A stretch of DNA of 64,000 bases from Sporosarcina ureae. GTDB taxonomy: Bacteria; Bacillota; Bacilli; Bacillales_A; Planococcaceae. The stretch is from the NCBI RefSeq assembly GCF_002109325.1, contig NZ_CP015348.1:151501-215500 (forward strand), given 5' to 3'. Shown piece by piece: positions 37,599 to 45,518 of this stretch; position 1 is the stretch's first letter; every line of letters starts with the position of its first letter. The translations under genes were made by a program, and so were the position numbers. Below the pieces are notes generated by a model, which was not told the origin of the DNA, made no database searches, and worked only from the letters and a program-made list of their open reading frames with translations.

Positions 37599-38036
37599 AT
37601 GACACAAGCAACGACAGCATACCAAAAACCCATTCCATTGAAAGATATAGATAATGCCCCGTACTGGGATGCAGCAGACAACCATCAATTGGCACTGCAA
37701 AAATGTGAGGACTGTAATGCTTATTCACAACCACCAGGCCCTACGTGCGCAAAGTGCGGAAGTGAAAATGTCCGCTTTGAACAGTTAGGTGACGATATAA
37801 CAGCGACAGTCTATTCATACGTCGTGTCCTACCGTCCATTCCTGCCGGGCTTCCAAGATGAATTGCCGACCATCATCGCACTCGGACAGCTCGATCAAGT
37901 ACCGGAAGTGAAAATTATGTGCAACATTTTACAGTGTGAGGAAAAGGACTTGGAGATCGGCATGCCAATCCGCATGACATGGATTGATATTACGGAAGAC
38001 CGTGCATTGCCACAGTGGATTCCAAGCACGAACTGA
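37599..38036 (+). CDS. DUF35 zinc-ribbon/OB-fold acyl-CoA-binding partner protein
   Basis: 145 residues: zinc ribbon with four cysteines (QKCEDCNAY and PTCAKCGSEN), then an OB-fold (TATVYSYVVSYRPFLPGF, EVKIMCNILQC). DUF35 proteins form a complex with SCP2-thiolase-like enzymes and help bind the CoA substrate. The ATG at 37599 follows AGGAGG and gives the normal length; the longer frame begins inside the thiolase gene. 11 bp after the thiolase-like gene. Confidence 0.9.
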   Translation: MTQATTAYQKPIPLKDIDNAPYWDAADNHQLALQKCEDCNAYSQPPGPTCAKCGSENVRFEQLGDDITATVYSYVVSYRPFLPGFQDELPTIIALGQLDQVPEVKIMCNILQCEEKDLEIGMPIRMTWIDITEDRALPQWIPSTN

Positions 38037-38067
38037 TCGATAGACGACATAGAAAGGATGAGCGAGT

Positions 38068-39264
38068 ATGGATTTCTCTTTCACGAAAAAAGAAGAAAAA
38101 TTTAGAGCTGAATTACGAACGTGGCTCGAGGCCAACCTTCCTGAAGGCTGGCTAGAAGGCAAGCGAGACTTACCGGAAGATCTCGATGAATACTCCCGCG
38201 TATTACGCGCATGGCAAAATACATTGTACGAAGGTGGATGGGCAGCGATCGCGTGGCCTAAAGAATACGGTGGACGCAACGCCAGCTTGATGGAAGAGAT
38301 CATCTATCATCAAGAGATGGTGCGCGTGAAAGCACCGCCACTCATTAACTATATCGGGATCCACATGGTAGGTCCTACGTTGATCGACATCGGCACTGAT
38401 GAACAAAAAGAAAGATATTTGAAGAACATCTTAACAGGGGAAGAAATTTGGTGTCAGGGCTATTCAGAGCCGGGCGCAGGGTCGGATTTAACGGGACTTA
38501 AAACACGTGCCGTAAAAGACGGTGATCGTTGGCTCATTAATGGTCAGAAAGTCTGGACAAGTTTTGGTCACGTGGCGGATAAATGCTTCTTGCTGACGAG
38601 AACGAGTACGCATCCAGAGAAGAAACACCGCGGTATTACCGTATTCATGATGGATATGCACCAGCCAGGCGTCGAAACGCTTCCGATTGTTCAGATGGAT
38701 GGAGAGTCAGAATTTAACGAAGTGTATATGACAGATGCTGTAGCGACAGATGCAGATATCGTTGGACAAGTGGACTCAGGCTGGCATGTATTGATTGCCT
38801 TAATGCTCCATGAACGTACAGGGATCGGCGCAGAACTATTTACACTCGAAAAACAATTCAACGATACGGTGGAACTGGCACAGCAGTATAAAGTAAATGG
38901 CCGTCCATTAATCGAAAATCCAGCAGTTAGACAGAAATTGGCGAATTTCTATGCCCGCGTGCGTGGATCGCTACTCAATTACTATAAAAACTTAACAACG
39001 ACGATCAAGAACGGTCAACCAGGTGCAGAAACGTCTATCGATAAATTGGTCGTTACGGAGCTACATCAAGCACTTTCTGCATTTGCAGTGGAAATTCAAG
39101 GACACCAAGGTGTGTTATTGGATAAGGATGCTGTAGCGGATCCGAAGTGGCAGCATTTATTCCTCGCTTCATTCGGACAGACAATTGGTGGCGGTACGAG
39201 TGAAGTGCAACGCAATACGATTGGCGAGCGGGTACTCGGATTACCAAAAGACATGGGACGTTAA
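38068..39264 (+). CDS. Acyl-CoA dehydrogenase, subunit with intact FAD motifs
   Basis: 398 residues, acyl-CoA dehydrogenase fold. The FAD/substrate loop is intact (WCQGYSEPGAGSDLTGL, GQKVWTSFGHVADKCFLLTR), and the C-terminus has GGGTSEVQRNTIGERVLGLP. It is followed by a second dehydrogenase whose motifs are degraded, as in the alpha2-beta2 ChsE1/ChsE2 and FadE26/27 enzymes of steroid side-chain oxidation. It should introduce the alpha,beta-double bond and reduce ETF. AAAGGATG lies before the ATG. Confidence 0.92.
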   Translation: MDFSFTKKEEKFRAELRTWLEANLPEGWLEGKRDLPEDLDEYSRVLRAWQNTLYEGGWAAIAWPKEYGGRNASLMEEIIYHQEMVRVKAPPLINYIGIHMVGPTLIDIGTDEQKERYLKNILTGEEIWCQGYSEPGAGSDLTGLKTRAVKDGDRWLINGQKVWTSFGHVADKCFLLTRTSTHPEKKHRGITVFMMDMHQPGVETLPIVQMDGESEFNEVYMTDAVATDADIVGQVDSGWHVLIALMLHERTGIGAELFTLEKQFNDTVELAQQYKVNGRPLIENPAVRQKLANFYARVRGSLLNYYKNLTTTIKNGQPGAETSIDKLVVTELHQALSAFAVEIQGHQGVLLDKDAVADPKWQHLFLASFGQTIGGGTSEVQRNTIGERVLGLPKDMGR

Positions 39265-39284
39265 TAGATGTGGAGGGATGAACT

Positions 39285-40418
39285 ATGGACTTTTCATTAA
39301 CAGAAGAGCAAGAAATGTTTCGTGGACATATTCGCAAAATGCTAGATAAATTTGGCGGCACACAAGTAGCTCGAGAAATGATCGATCAAAATCCGCAAAA
39401 TTTGGAGAAAGTGTACAAGACGCTAGCTGAACTCGGATGCAGCGGCATCAACATTCCAGAAGAGTATGACGGCATGGACCTCGAGGCACTCGATCTCGTT
39501 CCAACGTTTGAAGAGATGGGCCGTTCATTAGTACCCGGCTTATTCATGGAAACTTCTGCGTTGGCAGTGCCGATTCTCAAGAAATATGCGACAGAAGAGC
39601 AAAAACAACAGTATTTGCCGGCGATCGCCTCAGGAGAAAAATGGATTTCATTCGCAGCACTAGAACCATTCAACGACTTCTCCCCGGCAGGGATCCACTG
39701 TACATTGGAGCAGAAAGATGGACAGTACGTACTAAACGGCATAAAGACGCTTGTGCCGGAAGCAGAACTTGCGGACGCATTCCTCGTGCTCGTTCGCACA
39801 AACCAAGAAGATCTAGAAGACGGACTTACGCTTGTGTTGATCGATAAGACGGATGCACTGAACATCGAGAAACAATCATCGTTTGACGAATCCAAACATG
39901 TAGCGAAAATGGAATTCGGAAATCTAGTCATCACTCAAGAGCAAATCATAGGCGAAGTAAATAAAGGTTGGACGCAGCTTCAAGAAGGTCTATTGTACTT
40001 TAACGCTGCACTTAGTTCATACATTGTCGGCGCAATGGAACAAGTCGTCCATATGGCGACGGAATATGCGAAGATCCGGGAGCAGTTCGGTCAAGCGATC
40101 GGACGTTTCCAAGCGATCAAGCACAGTATTGTAAATATGAAAGTGAATCTCGAAATCGCTCGTTCACTGAGCCATTATGCCAACTGGGTAGTCGATACAG
40201 AAGAATTTGACCGTGAAGCAGCAGTATATAGCGCCCGTACATATGCGACGGAGAAATTCATCGAAGTGTCGGCACATAATATCCAAGTCCATGGCGGCAT
40301 CGGATTCACAGAAGAAATCGATTGCCATTTATATGTTAAGCGCGCCCGCTATTATGATCAGTATTTAGGCTCCACCCCTTTCTATCAAGAAAAAGTAGTC
40401 GCGTCACTAGGCTGGTAA
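39285..40418 (+). CDS. Acyl-CoA dehydrogenase-like subunit with degraded FAD loop
   Basis: 377 residues of the same fold. The EPGxGSD loop is replaced by AALEPFNDFSPAGIHCTLEQ, and the end lacks the GTSEIQR motif. The middle (REQFGQAIGRFQAIKHSIVN, VHGGIGFTEEIDCHLYVKRA) is conserved. It therefore looks like the partner half of a heteromeric dehydrogenase. 20 bp after the first subunit gene, with a GGAGGG site. Confidence 0.9.
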   Translation: MDFSLTEEQEMFRGHIRKMLDKFGGTQVAREMIDQNPQNLEKVYKTLAELGCSGINIPEEYDGMDLEALDLVPTFEEMGRSLVPGLFMETSALAVPILKKYATEEQKQQYLPAIASGEKWISFAALEPFNDFSPAGIHCTLEQKDGQYVLNGIKTLVPEAELADAFLVLVRTNQEDLEDGLTLVLIDKTDALNIEKQSSFDESKHVAKMEFGNLVITQEQIIGEVNKGWTQLQEGLLYFNAALSSYIVGAMEQVVHMATEYAKIREQFGQAIGRFQAIKHSIVNMKVNLEIARSLSHYANWVVDTEEFDREAAVYSARTYATEKFIEVSAHNIQVHGGIGFTEEIDCHLYVKRARYYDQYLGSTPFYQEKVVASLGW

Positions 40419-40436
40419 TTTGAAGGAGGAAAACAT

Positions 40437-41924
40437 ATGACGAACGTATCCGAGAAATCCAAATTGACGACTTACGGTAATATCATTAACGGCAAGTCGG
40501 TACAGGCACAAGACGGGGCCGTATCAAACAGTATCGATCCATCTACAGCGGAAGTATGGGCAACCATTCCTTCCAGTAAGAAGGAAGACGCAGAACTGAT
40601 CATCCAGGCAGCACGCGCCGCATTCGATGACTGGGCGGATCTGCCAGCACGAACACGCGGTGACTATATGCGCAAGATCGGGGACATGATTCCGGAGTAC
40701 GCGGCGGAGTTACTTGAACTCGAAACTCGTAATAACGGCTGGGTACTAGATGAGTACGGGTATTTAGCTGAAGTGTTAAAGCAAGTTTGGTATGACGCGG
40801 CAGGAGCAGCCTCTCTAGTCGGTGCACAAGGCCGTACGGTACAGATGGGTACGGGAGATTTCGGTTTCACTTCACGTAAGCCATACGGAGTAGTCGTCGG
40901 CATCTTGCCATGGAACGCCCCGTTATTCACCTTTACGATTAAAGCAGCTTATGCGCTAGCAGCAGGGAATACGGTCATTATTAAACCGTCTGAAAGTGCA
41001 GCGGTCGGCTCACTGCGCTACGGCGAATTAATTTCACAAATCTTACCGCCAGGCGTACTGAATGTTATTTCGGGTGCGGGTCGTGAAATCGGTGACTACC
41101 TCGTCTCTCACAAAGAAGTGAATAAAGTGAGTTTGACAGGGTCAAAGGCAACAGCGGAGCGCATCACGAAAGCGACTGCGCATTCACCGAAGTCGTTAAT
41201 CTTCGAACTCGGCGGAAAGTCTCCGAATATCGTCTTTGAAGATGCAGATCTGGATCAAGCAGTACATGGGTTGATCAACGGTATCTTCACACCGAACTCC
41301 GGTCAAATTTGTGTAGCAGGTTCACGCATGTTGATCCAGCGCTCCATTTACGAAGAAGTGATTGGACGTTTGAAAGACTTGATGACGGACAATGAATTCG
41401 TTAAGCATGGCGATACACTCGATACGAACAACACGATGGGTCCTATCGCAAATGAAGCGCAATATCAGTCGGTGTGCGGATTCATCGACGAGGCAGCTAA
41501 AGACGAGTATGAAGTTGTGTTCGGTGGAAAGTACGGCGGAGAAGCGGTTCTACCAGGTCAACCGGAATTCAAAGACGGCTATTGGGTACAACCTACGCTT
41601 GTTAAAGTAGCAGACAATAGTTCTAAACTAGCTCGCGAAGAAATTTTCGGGCCTGTGGCAATAGCCATTCCGTTCGATACGGAAGAAGAAGCCGTTCAAA
41701 TTGCGAATGACACGAACTTCGGTCTAGCAGCGGGTGTATGGACACAAAACCTCGGTATTGCACATCGCATGATCGACAAGCTTCAAGCAGGAAACGTGTG
41801 GGTGAATACGTACGCAAGAGTAGGCGCAGATCTGCCGTTTAGCGGAGTGAAAGAAAGCGGTTATGGTACGGACTCAGTTCTGGATTACACAGTAGAAAAA
41901 GCTTGCGTCATCAATATTCGATAA
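40437..41924 (+). CDS. NAD(P)-dependent aldehyde dehydrogenase
   Basis: 495 residues. Catalytic Cys in NSGQICVAGSR and general-base Glu in FELGGKSPNIVF; cofactor motif PWNAPLFTFTIKAAYALAAG. It oxidises an aldehyde to the acid. In this cluster it could take the carbonyl product of the proposed retro-aldol step or prepare the acid for the CoA ligase. The natural aldehyde is unknown. AGGAGG site. Last of the closely packed genes before a 160-bp gap. Confidence 0.92.
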   Translation: MTNVSEKSKLTTYGNIINGKSVQAQDGAVSNSIDPSTAEVWATIPSSKKEDAELIIQAARAAFDDWADLPARTRGDYMRKIGDMIPEYAAELLELETRNNGWVLDEYGYLAEVLKQVWYDAAGAASLVGAQGRTVQMGTGDFGFTSRKPYGVVVGILPWNAPLFTFTIKAAYALAAGNTVIIKPSESAAVGSLRYGELISQILPPGVLNVISGAGREIGDYLVSHKEVNKVSLTGSKATAERITKATAHSPKSLIFELGGKSPNIVFEDADLDQAVHGLINGIFTPNSGQICVAGSRMLIQRSIYEEVIGRLKDLMTDNEFVKHGDTLDTNNTMGPIANEAQYQSVCGFIDEAAKDEYEVVFGGKYGGEAVLPGQPEFKDGYWVQPTLVKVADNSSKLAREEIFGPVAIAIPFDTEEEAVQIANDTNFGLAAGVWTQNLGIAHRMIDKLQAGNVWVNTYARVGADLPFSGVKESGYGTDSVLDYTVEKACVINIR

Positions 41925-42084
41925 ATAGCCAGTAACGTTTGATCTGTGGCGGGAGAGCTTCGGTTTTGCACCAAGCATACCGAAACCTCCTTCTACAGTT
42001 CTTCACTTTAGACCACATCTAGATTTGACATAATGAATAAAGCTTTTAAAAACTAGTACATCATCGATAAAGGGAGGCCACTAT

Positions 42085-43527
42085 ATGAATGAAGCGGCAT
42101 TGAAAGATAAATCGATTAATAGAGGTTTTTTATTCATAAGTTTTGGAGCGTTCTTTATTATGTTAAGTTTAGCAACCCATCTTCCCGCATACCCGCATAT
42201 GCTTGCGGAATTTAACCTGACGCCAGGTTATGCGGTGTGGATGCAACTAGGTCTGGCTGTTGGATTGACAGGATTCCAGCCATTGCTTGGATGGATTGGT
42301 GATTCGTTCGGATTGAAGATTGTCATTCTCATTGGCGGTATTTTCATGGTTGTCGGATCGTTGCTCGTAGCATTCTCATTTTCTTTCTGGGTGCTCGTTC
42401 TTGGTTTATTCTTTAAAGGAATCTCGGGTGCGGCGATTGCACCATCAGGTATTGCCTATGCTGGTAAATTTATGGTCGGGACGCAACGTGCAAAAGCAAT
42501 TGGAACGTTTGCGGCGTTCATTACAATCGGTGCAGTATTCGGTCCGGTCATCAGCGGTATGATCGTCGATACGGCAAACTGGCAAGCAAGTTTCATCTTC
42601 ACAGCCATTCTCGGTGGTTTAGGGATTGCGTTCTTTATGTTTGTTCCACACGTTAAAGTACAAGCACGCAAGAAGTTGGATGTTCTTGGCTTGATTTTTG
42701 TCATCGCACTATTACTCGGTTTGCTGACAATCCCAACATTCATCAACAGCTTCGGTATCGAATCTGGTATGTGGATTCCATCATTGCTAGTATTCGTAAC
42801 AGCGTTGATCATCTTGATCTTCGTAGAGAAAAAGCAAAAAGCTCCGTTACTCGATTTAGTGTACGTTGCGAATCGTAACTTCTGGGTACCTACGACGATT
42901 GCCGTATTCATCTTCCTTGGTTACTCGGGTGTCATGTACTTGCTAACATTCTTCGTTCAGAACGTCCAAGGAAAAGCAGCGACCACGGTAGGATTCTTAC
43001 AGATGGCCGTATTCTTAGGCACATCAGTCGCAGCCTACTTAAGCGGAAGAATCATGAAGAAATTGTCTGCGCGATTAATTATGGGATCAGGAATTCTCGT
43101 CTTTGCTTCTGGCATCATCATGCTGAATTTCGTTACGCTGACGACATCATTTGTGTATTTGTTCATTGCGATGAGTCTCGTCGGTCTTGGTGTTGGTTTC
43201 CAAACACCTGTAGTCAAAGGACTCGTTGTGTCGAAAGCTTCAACAGAACGAATGAATGTCGTGACATTTACGAATACAGTAATTGAAAACTTGGCACAGA
43301 GAATGGGTGCATCATTCGCTCTTGTTGCGTTCTCGATCTTCTCTGCAAGTGGTAACAACGTTGGAGCGGTAGTGAATACTTCTTGGGTGATTATGGGCTT
43401 CATCATCATCGCATTGTTGTTCTTACCGTTGATTCCTCGAACCATTCCTGGAATTCATACAAGCGAGTCTGATTTACTCGATACAAATGTCGTGCCGAAA
43501 GCGTTACAAACTGAAGAAATCAAATAA
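42085..43527 (+). CDS. MFS transporter
   Basis: 480 residues, 12-14 predicted membrane spans. MFS landmarks: LGWIGDSFGLKIVILIGGIF after span 2, and GPVISGMIVDTANWQASFIF near span 5 (the pattern of drug:H+ antiporter families). Lying between the catabolic enzymes and their ETF, it probably moves the substrate or a toxic intermediate; direction is not evident. GGGAGG precedes the ATG. Confidence 0.88.
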   Translation: MNEAALKDKSINRGFLFISFGAFFIMLSLATHLPAYPHMLAEFNLTPGYAVWMQLGLAVGLTGFQPLLGWIGDSFGLKIVILIGGIFMVVGSLLVAFSFSFWVLVLGLFFKGISGAAIAPSGIAYAGKFMVGTQRAKAIGTFAAFITIGAVFGPVISGMIVDTANWQASFIFTAILGGLGIAFFMFVPHVKVQARKKLDVLGLIFVIALLLGLLTIPTFINSFGIESGMWIPSLLVFVTALIILIFVEKKQKAPLLDLVYVANRNFWVPTTIAVFIFLGYSGVMYLLTFFVQNVQGKAATTVGFLQMAVFLGTSVAAYLSGRIMKKLSARLIMGSGILVFASGIIMLNFVTLTTSFVYLFIAMSLVGLGVGFQTPVVKGLVVSKASTERMNVVTFTNTVIENLAQRMGASFALVAFSIFSASGNNVGAVVNTSWVIMGFIIIALLFLPLIPRTIPGIHTSESDLLDTNVVPKALQTEEIK

Positions 43528-43560
43528 CTAGGCAACAAAGTATAGAGAGGAGATTATTAC

Positions 43561-44334
43561 ATGAATATTTACGTCTTGCTGAAAAAAACATTCGACACGG
43601 AGGAAGCGATTTCTGTGTCGGGCAATCAAATAGATGAAAGCGGTGCGGAATTCATCATCAATCCATATGATGAGTATGCAGTCGAAGAAGCGATCCAGCA
43701 GCGTGACGCGCATGGCGGCACGGTAACGGTCATCACAATTGGTGATGAAGAATCCGAGAAGCAATTGCGTACAGCACTTGCGATGGGAGCAGATGATGCG
43801 GTACTTATCAATACGGATGACGACCCGGATGAAGGCGACCAATTTACAACGGCAAAGATCTTGGAAAAATTCTTTGAGGATAAAGAAGTGGACTTGATTC
43901 TCGCTGGTAACGTGGCAATCGACGAAGCGAGCGGACAAGTTGGACCTCGACTTGCAGAGCGCCTCAACATGCCATTCATTACAACGATCGTCAAGCTTGA
44001 TATTGAAGACGGTACAGCGAAGATTGAAAAAGACGTTGAAGGGGATCTCGAGAAAATCGAAGTATCTTTGCCGGTGCTCGTAACGTGCCAGCAAGGACTG
44101 AATGAGCCGAGATATACATCCCTTCCAGGTATCATGAAGGCGAAAAAGAAGCCTCTTGAGCAACTTGAACTCGATGACCTAGATCTCGCTGAAGACGACG
44201 TGGAAGCGAAGACGGCAACGATTTCTATTTTCTTGCCACCTAAAAAGCAGGCAGGACGCATTTTAGCAGGCGAAACAGGCGAGCAAGTCAAAGAACTGGT
44301 CAATCTATTGTCCAATGAAGCGAAAGTAATCTAA
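43561..44334 (+). CDS. etfB: Electron transfer flavoprotein beta subunit
   Basis: 257 residues, ETF-beta: IYVLLKKTFDTEEAI at the start, NPYDEYAVEEAIQQRDAHGG, and the AMP-binding region VDLILAGNVAIDEASGQVGP. With EtfA it carries electrons from acyl-CoA dehydrogenases to the quinone pool. A GAGAGGAG site precedes the ATG. A dedicated ETF in the cluster suggests it serves the two dehydrogenases upstream. Confidence 0.95.
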   Translation: MNIYVLLKKTFDTEEAISVSGNQIDESGAEFIINPYDEYAVEEAIQQRDAHGGTVTVITIGDEESEKQLRTALAMGADDAVLINTDDDPDEGDQFTTAKILEKFFEDKEVDLILAGNVAIDEASGQVGPRLAERLNMPFITTIVKLDIEDGTAKIEKDVEGDLEKIEVSLPVLVTCQQGLNEPRYTSLPGIMKAKKKPLEQLELDDLDLAEDDVEAKTATISIFLPPKKQAGRILAGETGEQVKELVNLLSNEAKVI

Positions 44335-44363
44335 ACCATCTACGAAACGAAAGGAGTTTTATT

Positions 44364-45350
44364 ATGAGTGAAAAGATACTAGTCATCGGGGAATTGCAGC
44401 AAGGGGTTCTTCGTAAAGTAAGTTATGAGACGATCGCAGCAGCGAAACAAGTAAACGCTGACGCAGAAATTCTAGCATTGGTACTAGGTGACGTAGATTT
44501 GCAGCAACCAGCTGAAGAAATGATCCACTACGGTGCAGACCGTGTCATTACCGTCACTCATGCCAACTTAAGTAATTATACATCGGAAGGCTATGGACAG
44601 GTCATCATGGAAGTGATGCAAGACGAAAATCCATCCGGCATCATCATGGGCCATACGTCAGTCGGCAAAGATGTAACACCTAAAATCGCGAGCCGCCTAG
44701 AACTTGGCTTAATCTCGGATGCCGTGTCAATCGAAAAAGAAGGCGATCAAGTCGTCTTCACTCGCCCGATCTACTCAGGTAAAGCGTTCGAAAAGAAAGT
44801 GATGAAAGACGATGGACTGCTGTTCGCTACTATCCGCCCGAACAATATCGCAGCACTCGAGCAGGATGCGCGCCGTACAGGCGACATCACAGCGAAAGAA
44901 GTGGATGTCAAAGATTTGCGTACAATCGTTAAAGAAGTCATTCGCAAGAAAACGGAAGGCGTCGATCTGTCGGAAGCGAAAATTGTTATCGCTGGCGGAC
45001 GCGGTGTTAAGAGCGCTGAAGGGTTCAAAGCGTTGTATGAGTTAGCGGACTTGCTAGGAGGCGCTGTAGGGGCTTCTCGTGGCGCGTGTGACGCAGATTA
45101 CTGTGATTACTCACTGCAAATCGGACAAACAGGAAAAGTCGTGACACCTGACCTGTATATCGCGGTAGGTATTTCCGGTGCGATCCAACATATGGCAGGT
45201 ATGTCAAACTCCAAAGTCATCGTCGCGATCAATAGTGACGAAGAAGCGAACATCTTCAAAATGGCAGATTACGGAATCGTTGGCGACTTGTTCGAAGTCC
45301 TTCCTTTATTCATTGAAGAACTTAAACTAGAAGGCGCGTTAATATCTTAA
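44364..45350 (+). CDS. etfA: Electron transfer flavoprotein alpha subunit
   Basis: 328 residues. N-terminal domain with MGHTSVGKDVTPKIASRLEL, and C-terminal FAD domain with AGGRGVKSAEGFKALYELAD, GASRGACDADYC, VAVGISGAIQHMAGM and VAINSDEEANIFKMADYGIV. Forms the FAD-binding half of ETF. 29 bp after etfB; the operon ends at a strong terminator. Confidence 0.96.
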   Translation: MSEKILVIGELQQGVLRKVSYETIAAAKQVNADAEILALVLGDVDLQQPAEEMIHYGADRVITVTHANLSNYTSEGYGQVIMEVMQDENPSGIIMGHTSVGKDVTPKIASRLELGLISDAVSIEKEGDQVVFTRPIYSGKAFEKKVMKDDGLLFATIRPNNIAALEQDARRTGDITAKEVDVKDLRTIVKEVIRKKTEGVDLSEAKIVIAGGRGVKSAEGFKALYELADLLGGAVGASRGACDADYCDYSLQIGQTGKVVTPDLYIAVGISGAIQHMAGMSNSKVIVAINSDEEANIFKMADYGIVGDLFEVLPLFIEELKLEGALIS

Positions 45351-45362
45351 CTACTCGCCACT

Positions 45363-45408
45363 AAAAAAAGCTTGGAATGTCCTATAACGGGATATTCCAA
45401 GCTTTTTC
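45363..45408. terminator. Terminator of the catabolic cluster
   Basis: AAAAAGCTTGGAATGTCC / GGGATATTCCAAGCTTTTT, an 18-bp stem with A- and T-runs on both sides. Confidence 0.9.
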
Positions 45409-45518
45409 TATGGTAGCAGTATCTACCCGACCCTTCATCTGAGCCAAAAGTAAATAGTGAATCTAGAAAATTCATGTTATACTATTCAGATATCGCGGTT
45501 TATCGGGGGGGACCATAT

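Noticed and set aside
41940..42000. Possible terminator after the aldehyde dehydrogenase gene
   Set aside because: GGAGAGCTTCGGT / ACCGAAACCTCC can pair imperfectly, but there is no T-run, so I could not support a terminator that would split the cluster.
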